DNA of 64,000 nt, from positions 1,364,001 through 1,428,000 of the forward strand of contig NZ_CP040695.2 in NCBI RefSeq assembly GCF_005954645.2. Reading direction: 5' to 3'. Shown here piece after piece: positions 1 through 11,947 of this stretch. The position numbers and the translations under genes are program-made. How positions within the stretch are numbered: the first letter of the stretch is position 1; each line of letters starts with the position of its first letter. This DNA is from Nocardioides sp. S-1144 (GTDB lineage Bacteria > Actinomycetota > Actinomycetes > Propionibacteriales > Nocardioidaceae). The notes under the pieces are model-generated. The model saw only the letters and a program-made list of their open reading frames with translations, was not told where the DNA came from and did not search any database.

Positions 1-333
1 GCGTTCTACCTGCTCGCCCCCACCGGCTGGGGCCTGCTGCCGGTCGCGTTCGCGGTGACGGCCCTCGGCTCGGTGCTGGTGGTCAACCTCCAGCTCCGCC
101 TGATGGACGTCGCCGGGGACGCCCAGACCCTCGGCGCCGCCATGAACCACGCCTCGCTCAACGCCGCCAACGCGCTCGGCGCCTGGCTCGGCGGCGTCGT
201 CATCGCGGGTGGCTACGGCTACCGCGCCCCGGCCCTGGTCGGCATCGGCCTCTCGGTCGCCGGCTTCGCCGTGATCGTGCTGTCCGCCGCGCTCCAGCGC
301 CGCACGAACCACGCTCCGGCCCCCACCCGCTGA
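1..333 (+). CDS. MFS transporter, C-terminal fragment
   Basis: The reading frame is open from the first base of the window, so the gene begins upstream. The visible 110 residues form about three hydrophobic helices joined by short loops. A conserved-looking segment (MDVAGDAQTLGAAMNHAS, then NAANALGAWLGG) is typical of helix 10-11 of arabinose-efflux/AraJ-like and Cmx/CmrA-like major facilitator exporters, with a short basic tail (LQRRTNHAPAPTR). It probably exports a small molecule across the cytoplasmic membrane; the substrate cannot be told. It ends 9 bp before a palindromic repeat cluster and converges on the GNAT gene. Confidence 0.75.
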   Translation, partial: AFYLLAPTGWGLLPVAFAVTALGSVLVVNLQLRLMDVAGDAQTLGAAMNHASLNAANALGAWLGGVVIAGGYGYRAPALVGIGLSVAGFAVIVLSAALQRRTNHAPAPTR

Positions 334-342
334 CACCCCGCC

Positions 343-443
343 GACCCGTCAGTGATCACTGACGGCTCAGCGCTGACCCGTCGCTGATCAGCGACGGGTC
401 AGCGACGGCTCAGCGCCGACCCGTCGCTGATCACTGACGGGTC
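343..443. repeat. Three copies of a 26-bp palindromic repeat at a convergent junction
   Basis: Palindromes lie at 343-368, 375-400 and 418-443. Each has arms GACCCGTC and GACGGGTC (the first copy ends GACGGCTC) around a TGATCA core. The copy at 375-400 is a perfect 26-bp palindrome. The second and third copies are 43 bp apart. The stop codon of the minus-strand GNAT gene lies inside the third copy. The same element occurs at 40903-40928 and 62223-62420, always between convergent genes, so bidirectional termination or a REP-like role is inferred. Confidence 0.9.
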
Positions 444-1534
444 GGCCACTCGGGGGCGAGGACGTCGTAGAGGGCGACGTCGGCCAGGCCGGTGCGCACG
501 CGCGTCGCGAGGCGCTCCTCGCCGGTGCGGCGGAACCCGCACGCCTCGGCCACGTGGCACGACGCGGCGTTGTCGACGGCGGCCACGATCCGGACCCGGC
601 TGAGCCCGAGGTCGGCGAACGACCACGACGTGACCGTCTCGACGGCCGCCCGCACCACGCCGCGGCCCCGGGCGTCCGGGTGCGCCCAGTAGCCGATCTC
701 GCACTCGTCGTCGTCGACGTCGAAGATGCTGATCGCCGCGAGCAGCCGGTCGTCGTGGGGGTCGGCGACCGCCCACGTGGTGCCCCGGCCGGTCGCCTGC
801 TTCTCGGTGGACGCCTCGATCCACCCCAGCGCGTGCTCGGCGGTGTACGGCGAGGGCATGGCACCGAGCCAGTGCTGGGTGCGCGGGTCGGAGCACGCCT
901 CGACCACCCGCGGGACGTCGTCCTCGCCGACCGGGCGGAGCCGGACGCCGGCGCCCTCGAGCACCGGCGAGGTGAGCCAGCGGGTGGTGGGGGAGCGCGG
1001 CTCGTCGGCCAGCAGGGTGCCGACCCAGGCGTCGACGAGGGCGCCCCGCGACACCTGCGAGTGCCGCAGCACGCCGTCGACCCGGAAGCCGAGGCGCCAG
1101 GCGAGCTTGCGGGAGGCCCAGTTGCCGACGTTCGCGCGCCAGACGACGGTCTGCACGTCCCGCACGCCGAAGCCCCACCCGAGCAGCAGCCGCAGCCCCG
1201 CCTCCATCGCGCCGGTGCCGCGGGCCGCGGGGTGCGCCCCGAAGGCGATCTCGGCCCGCCCGTGGCCCTCGTCGCGCAGCGCGATGTTGCCGGCGTAGCG
1301 GCTGCCGTCGGCGAGCGGGTGGTCGACGCAGAAGATCCACTGCGACCCGTCGGCCCACGCGGCGGGGGCGATCTCGTGCACGAAGTCGACGGCGTCCTGG
1401 ACGCCGAAGGGCACCGGCACCTGGGTCCACGCGATCGAGACCGGGTCGAGGCACTGCTCGAGGACGCCGGCGACGTCGCGGTCGGCGAGCGCCCGGATCG
1501 TCGTGGTGCCGTTGGTCAGGGTCGGGGTGTCCAT
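431..1534 (-). CDS. Tandem GNAT-family N-acetyltransferase
   Basis: This 367-residue protein contains two GNAT domains of the RimJ/RimL type, roughly residues 10-170 and 190-360. Each half carries the acetyl-CoA pyrophosphate-binding loop: HPAARGTG near residue 106 and HPDARGRG near residue 287. Proteins of this family transfer an acetyl group from acetyl-CoA to an amine, often a protein N-terminus or an antibiotic; the substrate here is unknown. The stop codon is inside a palindromic repeat shared with the convergent MFS gene. A CAGGGT hexamer lies 6 nt before the ATG, so the transcript may be leaderless. Confidence 0.85.
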   Translation of the reverse strand: MDTPTLTNGTTTIRALADRDVAGVLEQCLDPVSIAWTQVPVPFGVQDAVDFVHEIAPAAWADGSQWIFCVDHPLADGSRYAGNIALRDEGHGRAEIAFGAHPAARGTGAMEAGLRLLLGWGFGVRDVQTVVWRANVGNWASRKLAWRLGFRVDGVLRHSQVSRGALVDAWVGTLLADEPRSPTTRWLTSPVLEGAGVRLRPVGEDDVPRVVEACSDPRTQHWLGAMPSPYTAEHALGWIEASTEKQATGRGTTWAVADPHDDRLLAAISIFDVDDDECEIGYWAHPDARGRGVVRAAVETVTSWSFADLGLSRVRIVAAVDNAASCHVAEACGFRRTGEERLATRVRTGLADVALYDVLAPEWPTRQ

Positions 1535-1633
1535 GGGACGACCCTGTCACGCGAGGCCCGGGCCCCGCCCCGGGTTATCCCCGCCCGGTGCGGGCGGCCC
1601 CGGCGGCCGTCCCACCGCCCGTCCCGGTGGGCC

Positions 1634-3477
<1,844 letters not shown>

Positions 3478-3480
<3 letters not shown>

Positions 3481-3489
3481 GGTCGGGCA
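3478..3489 (+). promoter_or_regulatory. Putative leaderless promoter -10 for the 2H phosphoesterase gene
   Basis: TAGGGT at 3478-3483 includes the trpS stop codon and is followed by 6 nt and the ATG at 3490. This is the recurrent hexamer-to-start spacing of this window. It would give the second gene its own leaderless transcript in addition to read-through from trpS. Confidence 0.4.
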
Positions 3490-4011
3490 ATGCCGACGAT
3501 CGGAGTGGCCGTCGCGATCCCGGAGCCCTGGGCCACCGAGCTGCAGGACTACCGCACCGCCGTGGGTGACACGACGGCGACGATGATCCCGACGCACATC
3601 ACCCTGGTGCCGCCGACCGAGGTCGAGGGCGACCTGTCCTCGATCGAGGAGCACCTGGCCGAGGCGGCCGCCGCCGTGCCGGCCTTCGACGTCCACCTGC
3701 GTGGCACCGGCACCTTCCGCCCGGTCTCGCCCGTGGTGTTCGTGACGCTCGTCGAGGGCATCTCGCAGTGCGAGCAGCTCGCCGCCGCCGTGCGCCGGGG
3801 ACCGCTCGGGGTCGACCTCGACTTCCCCTACCACCCGCACGTCACCGTCGCGCACCACCTCGACGACGTGCTGCTCGACCGGGCCTTCGAGGACCTCGCC
3901 CGGTTCGAGTGCGAGTTCACCGTGACCGACTTCCACCTGTACGTCCACGACGACGAGCACGGGTGGCAGACCTCGCACGACTTCGCCCTCCGCGCCGCCC
4001 TGGGAGGCTGA
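3490..4011 (+). CDS. 2'-5' RNA ligase/2H phosphoesterase-like protein
   Basis: A 173-residue protein with the two HxT motifs that define the 2H phosphoesterase superfamily: H36-I-T38 and H117-V-T119, one per lobe. Relatives (LigT/ThpR, cyclic phosphodiesterases) act on 2',3'-cyclic or 2'-5' RNA linkages. It is closest by pattern to the short actinobacterial 2'-5' RNA ligase family, whose physiological substrate is not known. It follows trpS by 9 bp and precedes a yihY gene by 5 bp, so the three are probably partly cotranscribed. Confidence 0.85.
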   Translation: MPTIGVAVAIPEPWATELQDYRTAVGDTTATMIPTHITLVPPTEVEGDLSSIEEHLAEAAAAVPAFDVHLRGTGTFRPVSPVVFVTLVEGISQCEQLAAAVRRGPLGVDLDFPYHPHVTVAHHLDDVLLDRAFEDLARFECEFTVTDFHLYVHDDEHGWQTSHDFALRAALGG

Positions 4012-4016
4012 GCCCG

Positions 4017-5069
4017 ATGCCGTCGGTCAAGCAACGCATCACCGACGCGCGCGAGCGTCGTCCCGGCCTCGACCACGTGCTGCGGATGCAGGAGCACTAC
4101 GGCGCCGCGAAGGCCGGCCAGCAGGCCGGCGCGGTCACCTACTTCGCGTTCCTGTCGTTCTTCCCGATCCTCGCGCTGGCGTTCTTCGTGGTCGGCGTCG
4201 TCGCCGAGGTCTACCCCGAGGCCAACGCCAACCTGACCACCGCCATCGAGTCGGTGCTGCCGGGCCTGATCGGCAGCGGCGAGAGCCAGATCTCCCTCGA
4301 CGACGTCCAGTCGTTCTCCGGCATCGCCGGTGTCGTCGGTGTGCTCGGTGTGCTGTACGCCGGCCTCGGCTGGGTCTCGGCACTGCGCGACGCGCTCGTG
4401 GTCGTCTTCGACACCCCCCGGCGCGAGCTGCCGTCGTTCGTGAAGGGCAAGCTGCGCGACCTGGTCGCGCTGGTCTCGATCGGCTTCGTGCTCGTCGTCG
4501 CGGTGGCGGTGACCGGCTTCGTCTCGGGCTTCTCCGAGGACGTCCTGGGCTGGATCGGCCTCGGGTCCGAGCTGGCCTGGCTCGTGCAGGTCCTCGTCGT
4601 CGTCCTCGGTCTCGCCGCGAACGCCGTGCTCTTCTTCACCCTCTTCAAGCTGCTCGCCGAGCCGCGGGCGCCCAGCCGCTCGCTGTGGTCCGGCGCGCTG
4701 CTCGGCGCCGTGGGCTTCGAGGTCCTCAAGCAGGTCTCGGGGCTGCTGCTCAAGAGCACGCAGGGCCAGCCGGCCTTCCAGGCCTTCGGGATCGCGCTGA
4801 TCCTCCTGGTCTGGATCAACTACTTCTCGCGCCTGGTCCTGTACGCCGCCTCGTGGGCCCACACGACGCGCGCCGCCCGTGCGCTGCGGCAGTCGGAGCC
4901 GGTCGACCCCGTGCAGGGGCCGGTCACGCCCGACCTCACCCGTCTCGCCGGCGGCAAGGCCGTGGCCGACGTCGCCGTGGCCGGGCGCTCCTGGCCGACC
5001 CCGTTCGCCGCCGGTGCGGGCGCGATGCTCGCGCTGGTCGCCCTCATCCGTCGCAGGAGGAACCCGTGA
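4017..5069 (+). CDS. YihY/virulence factor BrkB family membrane protein
   Basis: A 350-residue integral membrane protein with about six hydrophobic helices (around residues 45-65, 105-125, 150-175, 190-215, 225-245 and 255-285). It has the family-typical GAVTYFAFLSFFPILAL and QAFGIALILLVWINYFSRL blocks. A basic cytoplasmic N-terminus (KQRITDARERRPG) precedes the first helix. A further weakly hydrophobic stretch before RRRRNP ends the protein. The BrkB/YihY family was once called ribonuclease BN in error; its function is unresolved. The start at 4017 is 5 bp after the preceding stop. Its TGA overlaps the GTG of the next gene. Confidence 0.85.
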   Translation: MPSVKQRITDARERRPGLDHVLRMQEHYGAAKAGQQAGAVTYFAFLSFFPILALAFFVVGVVAEVYPEANANLTTAIESVLPGLIGSGESQISLDDVQSFSGIAGVVGVLGVLYAGLGWVSALRDALVVVFDTPRRELPSFVKGKLRDLVALVSIGFVLVVAVAVTGFVSGFSEDVLGWIGLGSELAWLVQVLVVVLGLAANAVLFFTLFKLLAEPRAPSRSLWSGALLGAVGFEVLKQVSGLLLKSTQGQPAFQAFGIALILLVWINYFSRLVLYAASWAHTTRAARALRQSEPVDPVQGPVTPDLTRLAGGKAVADVAVAGRSWPTPFAAGAGAMLALVALIRRRRNP

Positions 5070-5296
5070 GGTTCGAACGCAAGCACGCCCTGATCCTCCT
5101 GGCCGTCGCGGCCTGGAACGTGATCACCTTCGGCAACTTCGCCAAGCGCCTCTACACCGCCTACGAGGCGGGGGAGGACCGGGCGCTGGGCTACTGGGTG
5201 GCCCACTCGGTGCTGGTCGTGGTCAACGTCCTGATCGCCGGCGTGCTCGGCTCGATGGGCTGGAAGGCCCTGAAGGCCACGAAGTCCGAGCGCTGA
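5066..5296 (+). CDS. Small two-helix membrane protein (SCO4848-like)
   Basis: This 76-residue protein starts at GTG 5066, overlapping the yihY stop codon (GTGA), with a strong Shine-Dalgarno AGGAGG just upstream. It begins RFERKHALILL and has two membrane segments, about residues 7-25 and 45-65, with charged ends (ALKATKSER). It looks like the short conserved hypothetical proteins that accompany YihY genes in actinobacteria. The pairing and translational coupling suggest a joint role with YihY, but no function is known. Confidence 0.75.
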   Translation: MRFERKHALILLAVAAWNVITFGNFAKRLYTAYEAGEDRALGYWVAHSVLVVVNVLIAGVLGSMGWKALKATKSER

Positions 5297-5323
5297 CCAG
5301 CAGCGACCGACCACGCCGGGCCA

Positions 5324-5429
5324 CCGGAGGTTGAGCAAGCGAGCGCCAGCGAGCGCCGACGAAACCGGACGCCGCCCCACCCCGGAGGTTGAGCAAGCGA
5401 GCGCCAGCGAGCGCCGACGAAACCGGACG
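5324..5429. repeat. Two direct copies of a 48-bp intergenic repeat
   Basis: Copies at 5324-5371 and 5382-5429 are nearly identical and 58 bp apart. Each runs CCGGAGGTTGAGCAAG, then GCGAGCGCCAGCGAGCGCC, then GACGAAACCGG. GGTT and AACC bracket the core inversely. They lie between the convergent yihY unit and sdhB. A related core (GCGAGCGCCAACGAGC) occurs at 20912-20927 between mutB and meaB. The function is unknown; a terminator or REP-like role is inferred. Confidence 0.85.
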
Positions 5430-5454
5430 ACGCCCGCCAGCCCCCGACCGCTGA

Positions 5455-6198
5455 CTACTTGCCGTGACGCAGGGCGGCGTGCAGGTCCCAGTTGAGGCGG
5501 GAGATCACGTCGAGCGGGATCTCCTTGGGGCACGCGGCGGTGCACTCGCCGATGTTGGTGCAGCCGCCGAAGCCCTCGGCGTCGTGCTGGGCGATCATGT
5601 TGACCACGCGGGTGTCGCGCTCGGCCTGACCCTGCGGCAGCTCGCCGAGGTGGGTGATCTTGGCGCCGACGAACAGCGACGCGGAGCCGTTCGGGCAGGC
5701 CGCGACGCAGGCGCCGCAGCCGATGCAGGTGGCGACGTCGAAGGCCCGGTTGGCCTTGTCCTTCGCGACCGGCGTCGCGTGGGCGTCGGGAGCGGCACCG
5801 GTGTTGACCGAGATGTAGCCGCCCTGCTGGATGATCCGGTCGAACGCGCTGCGGTCGACGACGAGGTCCTTGACGATCGGGAACGCGTCGGCGCGCCACG
5901 GCTCGACGGTGATGCTGTCGCCGTCGCGGAAGGAGCGCATGTGCAGCTGGCAGGTGGTGGTGACCTCCGGGCCGTGCGCCTCGCCGTCGATCATCAGGCT
6001 GCACTGGCCGCAGATGCCCTCGCGGCAGTCGGAGTCGAACGCGATCGGCTCCACGCCCTCGGCGTTCAGCTGCTCGTTGAGCACGTCGAGCATCTCGAGG
6101 AAGCTCATGTCCTCGGAGATGTCGTCGAGCTCGTAGGTGTGGATCCCGCCCGGCGTGGTCGCGTTCTCCTGGCGCCAGATCTTGAGGTTCAGCTTCAT
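5455..6198 (-). CDS. sdhB: Succinate dehydrogenase iron-sulfur subunit
   Basis: A 247-residue subunit that passes electrons from the flavoprotein to the membrane quinone site. The N-terminal plant-type ferredoxin domain has 2Fe-2S ligands C58, C63, C66 and C83. The C-terminal domain has C158-x2-C161-x2-C164-x3-C168 and C213, C219, C223 for the 4Fe-4S and 3Fe-4S clusters. It is the last gene of sdhC-sdhA-sdhB and has a GGAAGG ribosome site. Together with a single cytochrome b subunit this is the class-B arrangement found in Corynebacterium, Streptomyces and Bacillus-type enzymes. It converges on the yihY operon through the 48-bp repeats. Confidence 0.96.
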   Translation of the reverse strand: MKLNLKIWRQENATTPGGIHTYELDDISEDMSFLEMLDVLNEQLNAEGVEPIAFDSDCREGICGQCSLMIDGEAHGPEVTTTCQLHMRSFRDGDSITVEPWRADAFPIVKDLVVDRSAFDRIIQQGGYISVNTGAAPDAHATPVAKDKANRAFDVATCIGCGACVAACPNGSASLFVGAKITHLGELPQGQAERDTRVVNMIAQHDAEGFGGCTNIGECTAACPKEIPLDVISRLNWDLHAALRHGK

Positions 6199-6265
6199 CG
6201 GGGTCCTTCCAGGGCAGCGGTGCTCGACAGGGGGGCGAGCCGGAGGCGACGGGGCAGCGGGGCGG

Positions 6266-8320
<2,055 letters not shown>

Positions 8321-8341
8321 GGGGTCCTCGAACCTCTCAGA

Positions 8342-9055
8342 TCAGTCGATGACGCCGGCGAGCACGAAGATCGGGACCAGCGAGAAGCCGCCGGCCACGA
8401 CCACCGCGAGGATGGTGCCGATCGCCTTGGCGTTGCGGCGCGACGTGGCGTTGTTGGTGAGGCCGAGGGTCTGGGCGGCGCTCCAGGTGCCGTGGTGCAG
8501 GTGCAGCGCCAGGGCGACCATCGCCAGGAGGTAGATGGCGGTCAGCCACGGCACCTCGAAGCTCTGGACCATCAGCGTGTAGGGGTCGCCCGCGGCGTCG
8601 CCCGTCTCGCCGGTGTTGACGTTGATGCGGCCCACGGTGAAGTTCAGCAGGTGCCAGACGATGAACAGCAGCAGCGTGATGCCGCCCCACCGCATCCAGT
8701 GCGAGGAGAAGCTGGAGTGCTTGTTCTTCTTCACCACGTACTTCGTCGTGCGGGCCCTCCCGGCCCGTCGCCACAGGGCGATGGCGCAGTAGACGTGCAC
8801 GAAGAGCGAGAGGAGCAGCACGACGCGGGCGATCCAGAGGAACCCCTCGTGCGGCAGCAGCGGCTCGCCGAGCTCGCGCAGGTGGTGCGCGTAGTCGTTG
8901 AACGCCTCCTGCCCGGAGAACGCCTTGAGGTTGCCGTACATGTGCGCCACCACGTAGCCGACGAAGATCAGGCCGCTCACGGCCATCAACATCTTCAGCG
9001 CGATGGTCGAACGCATTGCGCGAGAGCCCTTGACGAGGGCCGGACGGGTCGTCAT
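8342..9055 (-). CDS. sdhC: Succinate dehydrogenase cytochrome b558-type membrane subunit
   Basis: A 237-residue membrane anchor of the class-B type, with five hydrophobic helices. Histidines suited to di-heme b ligation are visible in VGYVVAHMYGNLK, LFVHVYCA, FIVWHLLNF and ALHLHHG. It anchors SdhAB and reduces menaquinone. The ATG at 9055 is chosen. A GTG at 9061, two codons upstream, would lie exactly 7 nt after a TAGAGT hexamer and could be a leaderless start. It is the first gene of sdhCAB. Confidence 0.93.
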   Translation of the reverse strand: MTTRPALVKGSRAMRSTIALKMLMAVSGLIFVGYVVAHMYGNLKAFSGQEAFNDYAHHLRELGEPLLPHEGFLWIARVVLLLSLFVHVYCAIALWRRAGRARTTKYVVKKNKHSSFSSHWMRWGGITLLLFIVWHLLNFTVGRINVNTGETGDAAGDPYTLMVQSFEVPWLTAIYLLAMVALALHLHHGTWSAAQTLGLTNNATSRRNAKAIGTILAVVVAGGFSLVPIFVLAGVID

Positions 9056-9061
9056 CACCAC

Positions 9062-9074
9062 GATCGTCACTCTA
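9062..9074 (-). promoter_or_regulatory. Putative -10 element of the sdhCAB operon
   Basis: On the minus strand TAGAGT (9074-9069) fits the TANNNT -10 consensus. The expected transcription start is about 7 nt downstream, at or next to the GTG/ATG starts of sdhC. No clear -35 is seen. Confidence 0.35.
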
Positions 9075-9195
9075 CGGTCATCGTGACCTGCGGCTTCACC
9101 CGACCGGTGTGACATGCGTCGCCCGTGGCCCCCCGCGGCGTGTCGCGTGGCGCGGAACGACCCGTCGGCCGCCCGTCCGGCCGCGTCGCGCGGTG

Positions 9196-10260
9196 TCAGG
9201 CGGCGTGGGCCTGCGTCGTGACCAGGTGCTCGGCGACCAGCTCGTCGACCGCGTCGGACCAGCTGCGGCGCCGCGCGACCTCGCGCCCCTCCGAGCCGAG
9301 GAGGCCGCGGTGCCGGTCGGCGACGACCGCCTCGACGGCCCGCCGGAACGCCCGCGGGTCGGAGGGGTCGTAGAGCAGACCGGTCTCGAGGTGGCGCACG
9401 ACGTCGGGCGCGCCGCCCGAGCGCGGCGCGACGACGGGGACGCCGGCCGCTGCTGCCTCGCGCAGGGTGTGGGCGCAGGTCTCGTGCTCCCCGGGGTGCA
9501 CGAGCAGGTCGAGGGTCGCCATCGCCACGGTCAGGTCGCCGGTGCCCATCGAGCCGGTCACCTTCGCCCCCGGCAGCCGCGACTCCAGCCACTCGCGCTG
9601 GGGGCCGTCGCCGATCACCACCGGGCGGACGCCGTCGAGGGCGGCCAGCTCGGCGAGGCGGCGCACGCCGTGGCGCTTGTGCAGCCCGCCGACGTACCCG
9701 ACGACCACCAGCGGGGGCCGGCCCGCGCGCGCGGTCGAGCGGGCGCGCGACCACGAGTCGTGCAGCCAGCCGTCCCGCAGCGCGGGGGTGAACGCCGCGG
9801 TGTCGACGCCCGGGCGCCAGAGCCCGGCGTCCACGCCGAACTCCGCCATCCGGTCGACCATCCAGGTCGAGGTGACCAGCACCCGGTCGGCGCGGTCGGC
9901 GACGCGCGAGCGCCAGTAGTCGGCGCTGACGTCGAGCACGGGGGACTGCTCGACGACCAGCGAGGGGACACCGGTGCGGTGGGTCAGCTTCAGGGCCTTG
10001 CGACCCAGCACCCCGGGGGAGGTGACGTGCACGAGGTCCGGGCCGAACTGGTCGAGGGCCGCGCGCACCTGCGGACCGGCCGGCTCCAGGGGACGGACCC
10101 GCACCACCTGCGAGGTCCGGTACGTCGTCAGCCCGGGTCCGGGGGTGATGATCCGGACCGTGTGGCCGAGGTCCACGAGCCGGTCCGCGACGGCCTTCAG
10201 CGTCGTCGTGGTGCCGTCGACCGCGGGGTAGAACGTCTCGGTGACCAGGGCGATCCGCAT
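9196..10260 (-). CDS. GT4-family glycosyltransferase (MgtA/PimB-like)
   Basis: A 354-residue GT-B fold enzyme. The N-terminal acceptor domain starts MRIALVTETFYPAVDGTTTT, a signature of GDP-mannose-dependent alpha-mannosyltransferases. The C-terminal donor domain has VGYVGGLHKRHGVRRL and a HPGEHETCAHTLREAAAAG block. In that block the EX7E-type glutamates contact the sugar nucleotide. Relatives in actinobacteria mannosylate phosphatidylinositol or glucuronosyl-diacylglycerol at the cytoplasmic face of the membrane. The acceptor here is not known. It diverges from the DUF1800 gene with 160 bp between. Confidence 0.85.
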   Translation of the reverse strand: MRIALVTETFYPAVDGTTTTLKAVADRLVDLGHTVRIITPGPGLTTYRTSQVVRVRPLEPAGPQVRAALDQFGPDLVHVTSPGVLGRKALKLTHRTGVPSLVVEQSPVLDVSADYWRSRVADRADRVLVTSTWMVDRMAEFGVDAGLWRPGVDTAAFTPALRDGWLHDSWSRARSTARAGRPPLVVVGYVGGLHKRHGVRRLAELAALDGVRPVVIGDGPQREWLESRLPGAKVTGSMGTGDLTVAMATLDLLVHPGEHETCAHTLREAAAAGVPVVAPRSGGAPDVVRHLETGLLYDPSDPRAFRRAVEAVVADRHRGLLGSEGREVARRRSWSDAVDELVAEHLVTTQAHAA

Positions 10261-10420
10261 GTCGCGAGCCTCGCCGCCACGTCCGTCGCCGCCACCACCG
10301 CGACCCGTCCCGTCGGTGCACACCAGGTGAACGCGTGGGTGGGCACCGGCGGCGGGAGGCCCTACGGTGGTCGCGCTCCCTCCTGCGTGCCCACCCCTCG
10401 ACGCCAGGAGTCCCCGGACG

Positions 10421-11941
10421 ATGTCCGTGACCGCTTCCTCCACGAACGCCCCCGCCCCCGCCGCCGGCCAGGCCGCACCCGACCCCCGGGCCCGGGGCGT
10501 CGTGCGCCTGCTGCCGCCGGCCGAGCGCCACCTGGTCAGCCGGTTCTCCTACGGCATCACCCCCGAGCTCGCGCGGCGGGTCCGCGCCGCGGGCGGGGCC
10601 GCGCGCTGGTTCGAGCAGCAGCTCTCGCCGGGGTCGGTCCGCGACCCCCAGGCCGACGCCGTCGCCGGGTGGTTCCCGAGCCTGCGGCGCGGGCCGGCCG
10701 AGCTGTGGCGGCGCCAGGTGCAGGACGTCGAGGGCGGGTGGGAGGTGATGGAGGACTACGCCCGCTGGCTGCTCGTGCGGCGGACCAGGACCCGCCGCCC
10801 GGTGCTGGAGATGATGACCGAGCTGTGGGAGAACCTGCTGCACGTGCCGGCCTCCGGCGACGAGCAGTTCACCCACCGCGTCGACTACGGCGCCACGATC
10901 CGGCGCCACGCCCTCGGGCGCTACGACGAGCTCCTCGTGGCCGCCATCACCCACCCCGCGATGCTCATCCACCTCGACGCCGCCGAGTCCACCAAGGAGC
11001 ACCCCAACGAGAACCTCGGGCGCGAGCTCCTCGAGCTGCACACCGTCGGCGTCGGCCAGTACACCGAGGACGACGTCCGCGACTCGGCCCGGATCCTCAC
11101 CGGCTGGTCGGTCGACCTGTGGGAGAGCTGGCGCCCGGAGTACCACCGCGAGGAGCACCACGTCGGCCGGGTGCGGGTCAAGGGCTTCGTCGACGCGAAC
11201 AGGTCCGACGACGGCCGCGCGGTCACCCGCCGCTACCTGCGCTACCTCGCGCACCACCCGCAGACCGCCCGGCGGGTCGCGCAGCGGCTCGCGGTGAAGT
11301 TCGTGGGCGACCGCCCGCCGGCGTCCCTGGTCGACCGGCTCGCCCGCGTGTACCTGGAGCACGACACCGCCATCAAGCCGGTGCTGCGGGCCCTGGTCGC
11401 CTCGTCGGCGTTCGCGCGGTCGGCCGGCGCCAAGGTCCGCGACCCCGGCGAGGACGTCGTGGCCACCTACCGCGTGCTCGGGAAGTCCATCTCCCGGCCG
11501 CCGAGCGGGGAGGCGCGCGGACGGTCGGCCGCCGAGGCGATCCTGTGGCAGGCCAGCTCGATCGGCACCTCGCCGTACGCGTGGCCGGCACCCGACGGGC
11601 AGCCCATCGACAGCGCGTCCTGGTCCTCGCCGTCGCGGCTGCTCGCCTCGATGCGCTTCCACCTCGACCTGGCGGGGGGCTGGTGGCCCGACGTCGCGGT
11701 CGGCCACCGCGAGCCGCGGCAGTGGCTGCCGCGCCCGGAGGTCCGCTTCGACGACCTGGTCGACCACGTGTCGCGCCTCGTGCTGCACCGTCCCGCCTCC
11801 GACCGGCTCGTCGAGGCCTGCTCCCGGGCCACGGGCGTGGGGCGCCGCGAGCGGGTCGACGCCGAGCACCCGCTCGTGCAGTGGATGTTTCCGACCTTCC
11901 TCGCCGTGTTCCTCGACAGCCCCGCCCACCTGAGCAGGTAG
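10421..11941 (+). CDS. DUF1800 domain-containing protein
   Basis: A 506-residue protein with the DUF1800 features: an early RFSYGITPELARR segment, then MTELWENLLHVP, then NENLGRELLELHTVGVGQYTEDDV. A late WPAPDGQPID stretch also fits. The start at 10421 has AGGAG 10 nt upstream; an in-frame ATG at 10367 lacks support. No clear signal peptide is seen. Genes of this family are nearly always paired with DUF1501, as here. The pair is thought to act on an exported polymer or envelope component, but no reaction has been established. A DUF1501 gene follows after 6 bp. Confidence 0.9.
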   Translation: MSVTASSTNAPAPAAGQAAPDPRARGVVRLLPPAERHLVSRFSYGITPELARRVRAAGGAARWFEQQLSPGSVRDPQADAVAGWFPSLRRGPAELWRRQVQDVEGGWEVMEDYARWLLVRRTRTRRPVLEMMTELWENLLHVPASGDEQFTHRVDYGATIRRHALGRYDELLVAAITHPAMLIHLDAAESTKEHPNENLGRELLELHTVGVGQYTEDDVRDSARILTGWSVDLWESWRPEYHREEHHVGRVRVKGFVDANRSDDGRAVTRRYLRYLAHHPQTARRVAQRLAVKFVGDRPPASLVDRLARVYLEHDTAIKPVLRALVASSAFARSAGAKVRDPGEDVVATYRVLGKSISRPPSGEARGRSAAEAILWQASSIGTSPYAWPAPDGQPIDSASWSSPSRLLASMRFHLDLAGGWWPDVAVGHREPRQWLPRPEVRFDDLVDHVSRLVLHRPASDRLVEACSRATGVGRRERVDAEHPLVQWMFPTFLAVFLDSPAHLSR

Positions 11942-11947
11942 CCCGCC

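Noticed and set aside
9107..9122. Possible Crp site upstream of sdhCAB (TGTGACATGCGTCGCC)
   Set aside because: Only the left half-site matches; the right half is TCGCC instead of TCACA.
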